The notes beneath the pieces are model-generated. The model was not told where the DNA came from and searched no databases. It saw only the letters and a list, made by a program, of their open reading frames with translations. DNA of 64,000 nt from Arcicella rosea (lineage in GTDB: Bacteria > Bacteroidota > Bacteroidia > Cytophagales > Spirosomataceae). Shown piece after piece: positions 15,459 to 23,421 of this stretch. Made by a program: the position numbers and the translations under genes. How positions within the stretch are numbered: position 1 is the stretch's first letter; each line of letters opens with the position of its first letter. The stretch lies in assembly GCF_040543805.1 (NCBI RefSeq), contig NZ_JBEUMS010000013.1:124001-188000 (forward strand). Direction: 5' to 3'.

Positions 15459-17648
15459 TTAATAACAGTCCATCAAAATCTGTCCATGCGATTGGAAGTA
15501 GCTTACACTTTTTCCGGTTTTTTCTTGGCAAATATTATCCAGTACTTCAACCACATCTTTTTGCATGGCTAGCGAGCCACAAATCATAATTACGCCTTTG
15601 TTCTGTAACACTTCGGCAAATTGTTCGGCATCTCGTTTTACTAAATCGCCTACATATTGTTTCGTTCCTTCTCTCGATAAAGCGATATTCAAGCCTTGTA
15701 ATTGCTGATTTTCTTGAAATGCTTTGAGCGATGCTTGGTAAATTTCTAAAGAAGTATTAGCTCTGAAACCGCAATAAAGCTGTGAAGGAATCTGCTTTTT
15801 ATTTTGACTAATCATGCCCAGAAAAGGAGCAATACCTGTTCCGTTACAAATCATCATCACAGAACTCGCTTTTTTAGGAAAATGAAAAGCTTTATTTCTG
15901 ACGATTTTGGCAGAAATCGTTTCCTCAGCATTCAAATTGTATAAGTAATTTGAGCCTAAACCGTTTGCGTGAAGTTTAACGCTCAATTGAATTTCTTTGT
16001 CAATCAATCCAATCGAATACAATCTTTCTCGGTGGTCGTTGGCTGGATAAATCGCCAATAAATCACCAGAAGTAACTTTTACTTTTTCTTGTGGAGCGAG
16101 GCGAAGCATAAAAGTATCTTCCGAAAAAGTATCTTTTGTATGTTGAAGCACTTTTAAAATACTCAGTTCTTCTACTTTAGGACGCTCAATTTTCAAGGAA
16201 ATTGACAAATTCGTTTGCTGTGTCCAAGCTTCAGCCCATAAACCAAAATCGTCAGGCGACTTGTCGGCAACAGTATGTATGCCCACCAAAGGTTTTGCCC
16301 AATTTTGCTGATTCAATAATTGATTTACTTCAAAAGCAAACTGACAAAAATCTGGATAAGCATGTGAACCAAAGCCCAAAACTGAAAAGCGAATTGGATT
16401 CGGTTGTGAATATTTTGCGAGCAATGAAGCAAACTTTTGGGCATTGGTCGGAGCATCGCCTAAGCCATAAGTGGCGGTCATCACCAATAAATATTCAGCT
16501 TTTGGATAAACTTGATATTGATTCATTTCAGCCAAAAACGATTTTTCTCCGTTTTGAATCAACTGCTCATGAACCGACGAAGCAAACTGTAAAGTACTTC
16601 CGTTTTCAGAACCCACCAAAATCACAAACTTACTTTCTTCGGCACTGTACTTGTTTTTGATGCCTTTTGCTCTTCTTTTAAAAGTAATCGCAAAGCCAGA
16701 ATAGATGAAAAACAGAATATTGCAAGAAGCAATTGCCAAAATAATTGCCCAAAGTGAATTAACTCTACCAGTATGCAGGTCGAGACTCAGATTGGTCAAT
16801 AATTGAGCTTGGGGATATTGTTTTTCAGCAAGAATTTCTCCTGTAATTTGGTTGACGGCAAGTTCTCTATCTTTCAGTTTAAAAGTATAATAATCCTCTA
16901 CATCTTCTGAAAAAGGAAATTCTATGCTTTCTACTTCTGATAGTTTGGTGTTTTTAAAAATCGTAAAGTCTTCTGGTTTTTGTACTGGCGAAGATTTTAT
17001 CGCATCAAAATCTACTTGTAAGGATACTTTTTCGCTTTTGATGAGCTCAAATCTGACCAAAGAAAGATACGTTCCCGTCAGAGCAATCACGAAGATGGGA
17101 ATTAATGACAAACGTCCTAAAACCACATGGTAATATTGCGCAAAATTCTCTTTGACGATTTTGGTAAAAAAACGTTTCACGCCTCTTTGTCGCTGAATGA
17201 TAAGTATCGTTCCAGAAATGGTAATCAGGAGTAATAAAAAAGCCGTTAAACCAATAAAAAAACGACCCGTTTCATGGATGAAAAGAGAGCGGTGTAAATC
17301 GGTTGTCCATTGAAAAAACTCATTTTTCGGAGAAGGCACACCCAAAACTTTACCATCAAGTGGATTGACATAAAAAGAAGCATTTTTGCCGTCTATATCA
17401 CTCGCTTTTATCAAAACAGAATGATTGGCATTAACACTTAATTCACTAATATCTGGATATTTTTCCCTGAGTTTAGGAAGTGTCTGAGATAGATTAATGT
17501 TTTTAAAATCATCTACCTTATAAGCATTTACGTTGTTGACGATTGGTTCAAAAGCAAGGATAACACCCGTTATCGAAGCCAGTGTAAGGAATAAAAAAGA
17601 AGATACAGCCAGTATTAAGTGGCTGTATCTCCAGATTGAAATAGTCAT
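15459..17648 (-). CDS. PepSY-TM membrane protein fused to flavodoxin and FNR-type reductase domains
   Basis: The 729-residue fusion begins with a PepSY-associated membrane module: helices near residues 9-36, 130-152, 178-200 and 298-322, with a periplasmic PepSY stretch between the first two and conserved His in LHRSLFIHETGR and DLHTGR. A cytoplasmic flavodoxin domain follows (about 340-480: VILVGSENGSTLQFA, MTATYGLGDAPTN). Then comes a sulfite-reductase/FNR-like FAD and NAD(P) part (RLYSIG; CNGTGIAPFLG; C-terminal SYFQSHGQILMDCY). It probably carries electrons from NAD(P)H through FAD and FMN across the inner membrane. The DUF2271 gene lies 14 nt upstream and ApbE is next door, pointing to extracytoplasmic flavin-based reduction, perhaps of ferric siderophores. 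Confidence 0.9.
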   Translation of the reverse strand: MTISIWRYSHLILAVSSFLFLTLASITGVILAFEPIVNNVNAYKVDDFKNINLSQTLPKLREKYPDISELSVNANHSVLIKASDIDGKNASFYVNPLDGKVLGVPSPKNEFFQWTTDLHRSLFIHETGRFFIGLTAFLLLLITISGTILIIQRQRGVKRFFTKIVKENFAQYYHVVLGRLSLIPIFVIALTGTYLSLVRFELIKSEKVSLQVDFDAIKSSPVQKPEDFTIFKNTKLSEVESIEFPFSEDVEDYYTFKLKDRELAVNQITGEILAEKQYPQAQLLTNLSLDLHTGRVNSLWAIILAIASCNILFFIYSGFAITFKRRAKGIKNKYSAEESKFVILVGSENGSTLQFASSVHEQLIQNGEKSFLAEMNQYQVYPKAEYLLVMTATYGLGDAPTNAQKFASLLAKYSQPNPIRFSVLGFGSHAYPDFCQFAFEVNQLLNQQNWAKPLVGIHTVADKSPDDFGLWAEAWTQQTNLSISLKIERPKVEELSILKVLQHTKDTFSEDTFMLRLAPQEKVKVTSGDLLAIYPANDHRERLYSIGLIDKEIQLSVKLHANGLGSNYLYNLNAEETISAKIVRNKAFHFPKKASSVMMICNGTGIAPFLGMISQNKKQIPSQLYCGFRANTSLEIYQASLKAFQENQQLQGLNIALSREGTKQYVGDLVKRDAEQFAEVLQNKGVIMICGSLAMQKDVVEVLDNICQEKTGKSVSYFQSHGQILMDCY

Positions 17649-17662
17649 AGATGGATGATGTG

Positions 17663-18154
17663 TTAGTTAGTACTAAAACGTACATAGCGGATATAACCTG
17701 TACCTTCGCTTTTAGCAGAAAGTCCTTCCGTCGTTAACGGAACTTCAAGGTCTTTAACATAATATGGTTTGTCTTCTACCGCACTTTCAAAACGCAATTT
17801 ATAGTTTGCATTAAGCTTTGAATTTTCAATTTCGAAAACGATAACACTTCTATCGCCACCAGCAGCAGAAGCTCCTGTGATAGCACTAATATTACTTGGT
17901 TTTTTAGAATATGCTTTATGCCATTCTTTTAAACTTTTATACCATTTTTTATCGGCACCTAATACATACAAAGTTTTGTCATAAGCACCTTTTGCATCTA
18001 CAACAGATACAACGATGTATGCCCCTTCACCCATGTAGTTAGTCATTTGAATCATACATTTGTACTTGGTAGTAGCTGTTTGTGCTGATGAAGTAAAAGA
18101 TTGAACAAGGCTTAATAGAATAACAAAAAAGCCAATTTTACAGAAATTACGCAT
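17663..18154 (-). CDS. Secreted DUF2271 protein, candidate ApbE flavinylation target
   Basis: The 163-residue protein has a signal peptide (about residues 1-25, ending TSSAQ) and a single DUF2271-type beta-rich domain (YIVVSVVDAKGAYDKTLYVLG). Residues 93-96 are TGAS within SAITGASAAGG, which resembles the S/T-G-A-T/S site that ApbE modifies with FMN in NqrC and RnfG. I infer covalent FMN on Ser96. DUF2271 genes have been linked to PepSY and ApbE genes in surveys of extracytosolic flavinylation, as here. The gene lies 14 nt upstream of the PepSY-flavodoxin reductase gene on the same strand, so it probably accepts electrons from that reductase in the periplasm. Confidence 0.85.
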   Translation of the reverse strand: MRNFCKIGFFVILLSLVQSFTSSAQTATTKYKCMIQMTNYMGEGAYIVVSVVDAKGAYDKTLYVLGADKKWYKSLKEWHKAYSKKPSNISAITGASAAGGDRSVIVFEIENSKLNANYKLRFESAVEDKPYYVKDLEVPLTTEGLSAKSEGTGYIRYVRFSTN

Positions 18155-18315
18155 AATTTATTGAGTGAATGTGTGAATGAGTGATTTAGTTGTGAATGAG
18201 TGAGTTGTGAGTTAGTGAATTGTTGTAATTGTTTGATAATTAATAAATTACTAATCACCAATCACTATTTACTAATCACTAATTCACAACTCACTCATTC
18301 ATTAAATCACTAATT
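18155..18315. repeat. Long inverted-repeat intergenic spacer of TGAATGAGTGA-like units
   Basis: Between the ankyrin and DUF2271 genes the sequence is built of near-tandem GTGAATGAGTGA-like words on the left and their complements on the right. A 17-bp perfect match joins 18194-18210 with 18284-18300, and an outer 8-bp match joins 18181-18188 with 18303-18310. The transcript could fold into a long, mostly A-U and G-U stem between the two genes. Confidence 0.75.
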
Positions 18316-19815
18316 TTATTTTAAAAAATTGATAGATACTTTACTTTTAGCTAATGTTTCGTTTTCGCTTGCTAAATCAAAAGCTGTTTCTTTGAAATTG
18401 GTAACAGATTCTTTCTGAGCACCAATTGATAAAAGATATTTTAAGATGGCATCATCTTTGGCAATCATCGCAGCTCTGTGCAAAGCGGTAAGTCCTTCGC
18501 TATTTTTAGCATTTACATCAACCCCCATTGCTTGAACACGCTTCAACAAAGATAAATCACTTTTAGCAATCGCTAAATGAAACAATGTGTTGCCATTTTT
18601 TTGTGGAGTCTTCGCATTAAAACCTTTTTCTTGAAGTACTTTTAATTTCGTATCGAAGTCTTCTGGTTTTGGACCATTAAATGCTTGGCGACCTTCTCCG
18701 CTACTGTACGACTGAACAAGATAAGCAGCAAGATTATCGCCATTGTTATCCGTTACATTTATCGAAGCTCCTTTGTTTAACAAATACTGTACAATTTCTG
18801 GTGAATTACTACGAACAGCCATCGCTAAAGCCGTTACTCCTTTTAAATTACCTTGATTGATATTTTTTACATGAGGAAGTAACAAGCCTAAAGCACTTGT
18901 ATCACGACTTGACGAAGCCGCATTCATCAATACTGTATTTCCATCATTATCAGCTTTGTTCACATCAACACCCTTTGCTAAGAAATAAGCGATAATATCA
19001 TTTTGCTTAGGTTTACGCACGATAAAATGAAGTGCATTTTCTCCACTTTTGCTGATAGCCGTTGGTTTTAATTTCAAACTTTCAAGAAATTGATATACTT
19101 CAATCGTATTTGCCCCACGACGACTACCTTGTGCAGCCAAAACAAAGGCTTGGTCAGTAGCACTTACTCCTTTTTCTAACAAAGTCTTTAATGCAGCAAT
19201 ATTTCCACTTCTGGCTACATAAGCAAATGCGTTGTTTCCTTCGGCATCAGTACTTTTTAAATCAAGTCCTTTCGATACAAAATAATTGGTCAATACAAGG
19301 TCTTTGTCATTTGCCACAGCCAATAAAAGTGCATTGGCTCCATCATGGTTAAGGTCTTTTTTCAAATTAGCACCACTACGTAAGCAAATATCATACACTT
19401 GAGTATTCGTTTGTCCGCCTGTAGCAGCAAAGTTTAAGGGCGTAAACCCGTGGCTATCTTCTACATTCGCTTTTGCACCTTTCGCTACTAAAAACTCCAT
19501 AATTTCCACATTGCCTTTACTAGCAGCCCAGTGTAAGTAAGTACGACCATCGTGAGTTAATTTATCGGTTGTATTTCCAGCCTGAGATAATAAAAATTTA
19601 ATAGACTCATTAGGTGCTTGTGCATTAATAGCCATCACTACTGGGTCAAAAGACATAGCATTGAGTTGCGATGGATTATTACCTTTCTCTACTTCAGCCT
19701 TAATCGCACTTACGCTAGGTTGGTTTTTCCAAAATGACTGATCCAACAGTACATTTTGTTGCGATTTCGCTGTGAATGAAACAACTGTAAATAATGCAAT
19801 GATTAGTTTTTTCAT
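18316..19815 (-). CDS. Secreted ankyrin-repeat protein
   Basis: The 499-residue protein has a signal peptide (about 1-19, ending TAKSQ) and roughly ten or more ankyrin repeats from residue 85 to the C-terminus. Examples are DGRTYLHWAASKGNVEIMEFLVAKGA, HGFTPLNFAATGG and EGLTALHRAAMIAKDDAILKYLLSIGA. It is probably periplasmic and serves as a protein-binding scaffold. It is the first gene of a minus-strand group with the DUF2271 protein and PepSY-FNR reductase and is divergent from the ABC/TonB-receptor operon. Exported ankyrin proteins near redox enzymes are known, but a specific partner here is inference. No catalytic motif is visible. Confidence 0.9.
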   Translation of the reverse strand: MKKLIIALFTVVSFTAKSQQNVLLDQSFWKNQPSVSAIKAEVEKGNNPSQLNAMSFDPVVMAINAQAPNESIKFLLSQAGNTTDKLTHDGRTYLHWAASKGNVEIMEFLVAKGAKANVEDSHGFTPLNFAATGGQTNTQVYDICLRSGANLKKDLNHDGANALLLAVANDKDLVLTNYFVSKGLDLKSTDAEGNNAFAYVARSGNIAALKTLLEKGVSATDQAFVLAAQGSRRGANTIEVYQFLESLKLKPTAISKSGENALHFIVRKPKQNDIIAYFLAKGVDVNKADNDGNTVLMNAASSSRDTSALGLLLPHVKNINQGNLKGVTALAMAVRSNSPEIVQYLLNKGASINVTDNNGDNLAAYLVQSYSSGEGRQAFNGPKPEDFDTKLKVLQEKGFNAKTPQKNGNTLFHLAIAKSDLSLLKRVQAMGVDVNAKNSEGLTALHRAAMIAKDDAILKYLLSIGAQKESVTNFKETAFDLASENETLAKSKVSINFLK

Positions 19816-20166
19816 GATAATATTTTGAAATACTTGTTTAATGATAATTAAAATGACTTAGACTACTTGGCATCTAATTAGTAAAATCAAGGTCATTTAT
19901 TTAGACTGATTATAAATTATCGTAAAAGTAGTGAGTTTCTTTTTATTAAAAAATTGAAATAGAAAAAGAATCACATTAAAATGATATAAGTCTATTATCT
20001 GCATACAATTTTAAAAATGTCCAGACTTAATGCAAATTTCCTACAACGAGCTAAAATTATACTTGAAACGGAGCTAAGAATAGCTAAAAATCTCTCTAAT
20101 CTTAAACTGATTTAAAGACTGAAATATTGGATAAAATTAAATCAGTATTGGGAATATCTTAATAAA

Positions 20167-20195
20167 TTTTATTTGCAACAACATTGCAAATAAAA
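20167..20195. promoter_or_regulatory. Upstream palindromic operator on the -33 element
   Basis: TTTTATTTGCAA (20167-20178) and TTGCAAATAAAA (20184-20195) are perfect 12-nt inverted arms with a 5-nt spacer. The right arm contains the TTG of the -33 promoter element, so a bound protein would block transcription of the ABC/receptor operon. Confidence 0.72.
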
Positions 20196-20213
20196 CAGGT
20201 TGTCCTATATTTG
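20184..20213 (+). promoter_or_regulatory. Promoter of the ABC/TonB-receptor operon
   Basis: TTG at 20184-20186, exactly 19 nt, then TATATTTG at 20206-20213, closely matching the Bacteroidota consensus TTTG-N19-TAnnTTTG. The -7 box ends 35 nt before the ATPase ATG. Confidence 0.68.
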
Positions 20214-20232
20214 CAATATTGTTGCAAATATA
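20206..20232. promoter_or_regulatory. Downstream palindromic operator on the -7 element
   Basis: TATATTTGCAA (20206-20216) and TTGCAAATATA (20222-20232) are perfect 11-nt inverted arms with a 5-nt spacer. It shares the core ATTTGCAA-N5-TTGCAAAT with the upstream palindrome, centred 38 bp away, and covers the -7 box. Confidence 0.72.
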
Positions 20233-20248
20233 AAAAAAGTCAATAGAC

Positions 20249-20944
20249 ATGTTAACAGCTAAAAATTTAACAAAAAGATATGATAATCAAATAGCACTCA
20301 ACTGTTTGAATTTAACTATTAATGAAGGTGAAATTTTCGCCTTGTTAGGACAAAACGGAGCGGGTAAAACTACAACCATTAATTTGTTCTTGGGCTTTAT
20401 AGAACCAAGTGAAGGAACAGTTTCCATCAATAATATTTCTGTAAGTGATAATGTACTTGAAACCAAACAATATTTAGCGTATATACCTGAAACGGTAATG
20501 CTTTATCCAAACTTAACAGGCATCGAAAACCTTGAATTTTTTAGTTCGTTGGCAGGCTTTTCCTATTCAAAAAAGGAACTCAGTGCTTTTTTGAGTAAAG
20601 CCGGGCTTCAAGAAACTGCTCATCAGCAAAATTTAGGAGGATATTCAAAAGGAATGCGCCAAAAAGTGGGTATTGCAATCGCCATTGCCAAAAATGCTAA
20701 AGCTTTGCTCTTGGATGAACCTACTTCTGGTTTAGACCCAAAAGCTTCGAACGAATTCTCAGAAATCTTGAAAGAACTTTCTAACAACGGAACGGCAATT
20801 TTGATGGCAACGCATGATATTTTCCGTGCCAAAGAAGTAGCACATCGCATCGGAATAATGAAAGAAGGCAATTTGGTTTCGGTGATTAATGCCAAAGATA
20901 TTTCAGCCAACGAATTAGAACAATTGTATTTGCAAACGGTATAA
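20249..20944 (+). CDS. ABC transporter ATP-binding protein (ABC-2 exporter type)
   Basis: The 231-residue ATPase has Walker A GQNGAGKT (34-41), the signature region YSKGMRQ (132-138), Walker B LLLDEP (153-158) and a D-loop SGLD, then a switch His in ATHD. Its length and sequence fit the CcmA/NatA-like group that powers ABC-2 permeases. It is the first gene after the double-palindrome promoter. Two candidate permeases lie downstream, but a TonB receptor gene sits between (20 nt after this stop), so all four are probably one transcript. The likely direction is export or membrane extraction rather than import, because no periplasmic binding protein is encoded. Confidence 0.92.
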   Translation: MLTAKNLTKRYDNQIALNCLNLTINEGEIFALLGQNGAGKTTTINLFLGFIEPSEGTVSINNISVSDNVLETKQYLAYIPETVMLYPNLTGIENLEFFSSLAGFSYSKKELSAFLSKAGLQETAHQQNLGGYSKGMRQKVGIAIAIAKNAKALLLDEPTSGLDPKASNEFSEILKELSNNGTAILMATHDIFRAKEVAHRIGIMKEGNLVSVINAKDISANELEQLYLQTV

Positions 20945-20964
20945 AACCTAACACACAAAATATT

Positions 20965-23415
20965 ATGAAATACTTTTTTACCATCTTATCTGTATTAACC
21001 TCTATTTATTTACAAGCTCAAACCACTAAAGGAAAAGTAAGCGACGCCACGACTGGAGAAAAAATAAAAGGAGTAAATATCCAATTACTAAATACCAACA
21101 AAGGCACTTTAACAGATGCTGAGGGAAATTTTGAAATTGTAGGAAAAGGAACACTTAAAATTTCTTCGATTGGGTACAAAAGCTATCAAGTAAAAGCAAA
21201 TGGTGCTTTTTTGAAAATTGAGTTAAATCCAGAAAACAAAGAATTACAAACCGTAGAAGTATTGGGAAGAGTAGCCAAAGATTATAACAGCGAATACTCT
21301 TTTTCGGCTACCAGAATATCTGCTTTGAATAAAGACATTCCACAATCTATTTCAACAGTTACCAAAGAACTCATTGCCGACCGACAAGCTTTTTACTTGG
21401 CAGATGCAGTAAAAATAGCGAGTGGCGTCATTCCTTCAAGTTATTATAATCAATATTCTATTAGAGGAATTAGTCAGAATGAAGAAGGACAAATTATCAA
21501 CGGAATGCGTACTCGTCAGTATTATTTCTTACAACCACTTACGACAAATATTGAAAGGGTAGAAGTAATTAAAGGGCCAGCCAGTGCTACGTTTTCATCG
21601 GTTGATCCGGGTGGAAGCATCAATTTGGTTACCAAAAAACCTTTGTCAATTGATAGAAAAGAAGTAAGCATGAGTGTAGGAAGTTTTAGTACTTTCAGAG
21701 GAACGTTAGACTTTACGGGACCATTGAATGATACAAAAACATTATTATACCGTGTCAATGCAGCTTATCAGGAAGCTCGTTCTTTCAGAGATTTGGTCGG
21801 AAATAAGTCGGTCTTAGTTTCTCCTTCATTCAGTTATATTCCTAATAACAAAACCGCCATTAATGCTGAATTGATTTTTAGTAATATGACGGGAAATCTG
21901 GACAGAGGTCAGCCAATTTTTGGCGCAACTGCTGGTAAAACGGATTTGAACAGTACGCCAACAAGCTTGAATTTGGGTGCTCCAAACGATTTTTTCAAAT
22001 CTAAAGAAGTAATTATTATGGGAAATATTGCACATAAGTTTAGCCAAAATATTGGTTTCAATACTTCTTACATGAAACAATCTTGGACAGAAAATTTACA
22101 AGAACACCGCACTACCAACGCTTTTGCAGTAGATATTAATAATCAGCCTGTAACAAGCTTGGCGGCAATGCAATTCATTCAGCGCCAGCAATATTGGAAT
22201 ATCGACAACCTAAATAGTTATTTCAATTTTGATTTTAAAACAGGAAAAGCCAGTCATAAATTATTGGTTGGTTACGATTTGAATAGTTGGCAAAAATTGA
22301 AAGGTGGCGGACAAAATGCGGCTCGTGGTTATTTGTTGAAAGACGGTTCTGTGGCAAGTTCCTTTGTGTTAGCCAATGCCGCCAATTACCAGACGATTAC
22401 AGTTGGTGGAAAAGTATTGCCCAAACCTAACGTAAATCACTTCGACTTGGCGAATCCAACTTATACCATTCGCAATGTTGAAGATTATACATTGAACGTT
22501 CGTACTGCTTTGCCTCCAGCTTTAACCACAACCAATGCCATTTATATTCAAGAACAATTACAATGGAATAAATTTACTTTACTCTTCAGTTTACGAAACG
22601 AATGGTTTAAAGATATTACCAATTACAAAGCCAATAATCCTTTGACGGTAGAAAAAACAGTATTGTTACCTAGAGTCGGTTTGACTTATTCTGTCAATAA
22701 ATCTATTAATGTTTATGGTACTTATCTGGAAGGTTTTCAGCCACAATCTAATACTGTAACGCTGATGCCACAAACGGGTTCATTACCTGCGGGTAGCCAA
22801 TTCGACCCACTTAAAAGTGATTTAAAAGAGTTGGGAATTAAAACCGATTTGTTCAATAATCGAGTAAGATTGAATGTTGCCTTCTACGAAATCAATCAGA
22901 AAAATATTTTGATGAATGCCAACGATGCAACAAATCCAGATTTATTGGTTACTCGTGGAGCTGAAAGAAGCCGTGGAATTGAATGGGACATTGCGGGCTA
23001 TATTATGCCAAATTGGCAAATTAATGCCTCATATAGTTACATTGATGCCGTTATTGTGAAAGACAATGACGAATCTTTGATTGGAGCAAGAAAGCAAAAT
23101 ACGCCAAAAAACAGCTTTAATGTCTGGACTCGCTATAATTTCCAAAGTATTTCTTCATTTAAAGACCTTGGCATTGGTCTGGGAATACAACATCAAAGCA
23201 GTAAAATTCCGTGGTTTACTCGTGCATTTGAAGTACCTGCTTTTACCACTTTTGATGCAGCACTTTATTACACGCCAAACAACAGCAATGTACAAGTAGC
23301 CTTGAATATTGCGAATATTTTTGATACAACCTATTGGCTTGGAGCGCAAAATTACTTGCGTTTATTCCCTGCTGCACCAAGAAATATGACACTTACATTG
23401 ACGTACAAATTTTAA
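20965..23415 (+). CDS. TonB-dependent siderophore-type receptor
   Basis: The 816-residue receptor has a signal peptide (1-19, ending LQAQ), a carboxypeptidase-regulatory-like domain (about 20-90) and a plug with DIPQSISTVTKE (124-135), YSIRGISQNE, IERVEVIKGPASATFSS and PGGSINLVTKKP. A 22-strand-type barrel ends LTLTYKF. These plug motifs are typical of ferric-siderophore receptors (FhuE/FpvA/FoxA type), not of SusC, and no SusD gene accompanies it. It lies between the ABC ATPase gene (20 nt upstream) and the permease gene (6 nt downstream). The arrangement suggests a joint role in metal-chelate uptake and release or recycling of the carrier. The exact ligand is not readable from sequence. Confidence 0.92.
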   Translation: MKYFFTILSVLTSIYLQAQTTKGKVSDATTGEKIKGVNIQLLNTNKGTLTDAEGNFEIVGKGTLKISSIGYKSYQVKANGAFLKIELNPENKELQTVEVLGRVAKDYNSEYSFSATRISALNKDIPQSISTVTKELIADRQAFYLADAVKIASGVIPSSYYNQYSIRGISQNEEGQIINGMRTRQYYFLQPLTTNIERVEVIKGPASATFSSVDPGGSINLVTKKPLSIDRKEVSMSVGSFSTFRGTLDFTGPLNDTKTLLYRVNAAYQEARSFRDLVGNKSVLVSPSFSYIPNNKTAINAELIFSNMTGNLDRGQPIFGATAGKTDLNSTPTSLNLGAPNDFFKSKEVIIMGNIAHKFSQNIGFNTSYMKQSWTENLQEHRTTNAFAVDINNQPVTSLAAMQFIQRQQYWNIDNLNSYFNFDFKTGKASHKLLVGYDLNSWQKLKGGGQNAARGYLLKDGSVASSFVLANAANYQTITVGGKVLPKPNVNHFDLANPTYTIRNVEDYTLNVRTALPPALTTTNAIYIQEQLQWNKFTLLFSLRNEWFKDITNYKANNPLTVEKTVLLPRVGLTYSVNKSINVYGTYLEGFQPQSNTVTLMPQTGSLPAGSQFDPLKSDLKELGIKTDLFNNRVRLNVAFYEINQKNILMNANDATNPDLLVTRGAERSRGIEWDIAGYIMPNWQINASYSYIDAVIVKDNDESLIGARKQNTPKNSFNVWTRYNFQSISSFKDLGIGLGIQHQSSKIPWFTRAFEVPAFTTFDAALYYTPNNSNVQVALNIANIFDTTYWLGAQNYLRLFPAAPRNMTLTLTYKF

Positions 23416-23421
23416 GAAAAT

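Larger units (their letters stand above)
19816..20248. other. Divergent intergenic region with twin palindromes
   Basis: This 433-nt AT-rich region separates the minus-strand ankyrin group from the plus-strand ABC/receptor operon. Its right end (20167-20232) has a good promoter overlapped by two similar palindromes. The rest (19816-20160) shows no gene. I could not identify a convincing minus-strand promoter. Confidence 0.6.

Noticed and set aside
16202..16660. Plus-strand 152-codon frame
   Set aside because: It is the opposite strand of the flavodoxin part of the reductase gene and has no recognisable features.
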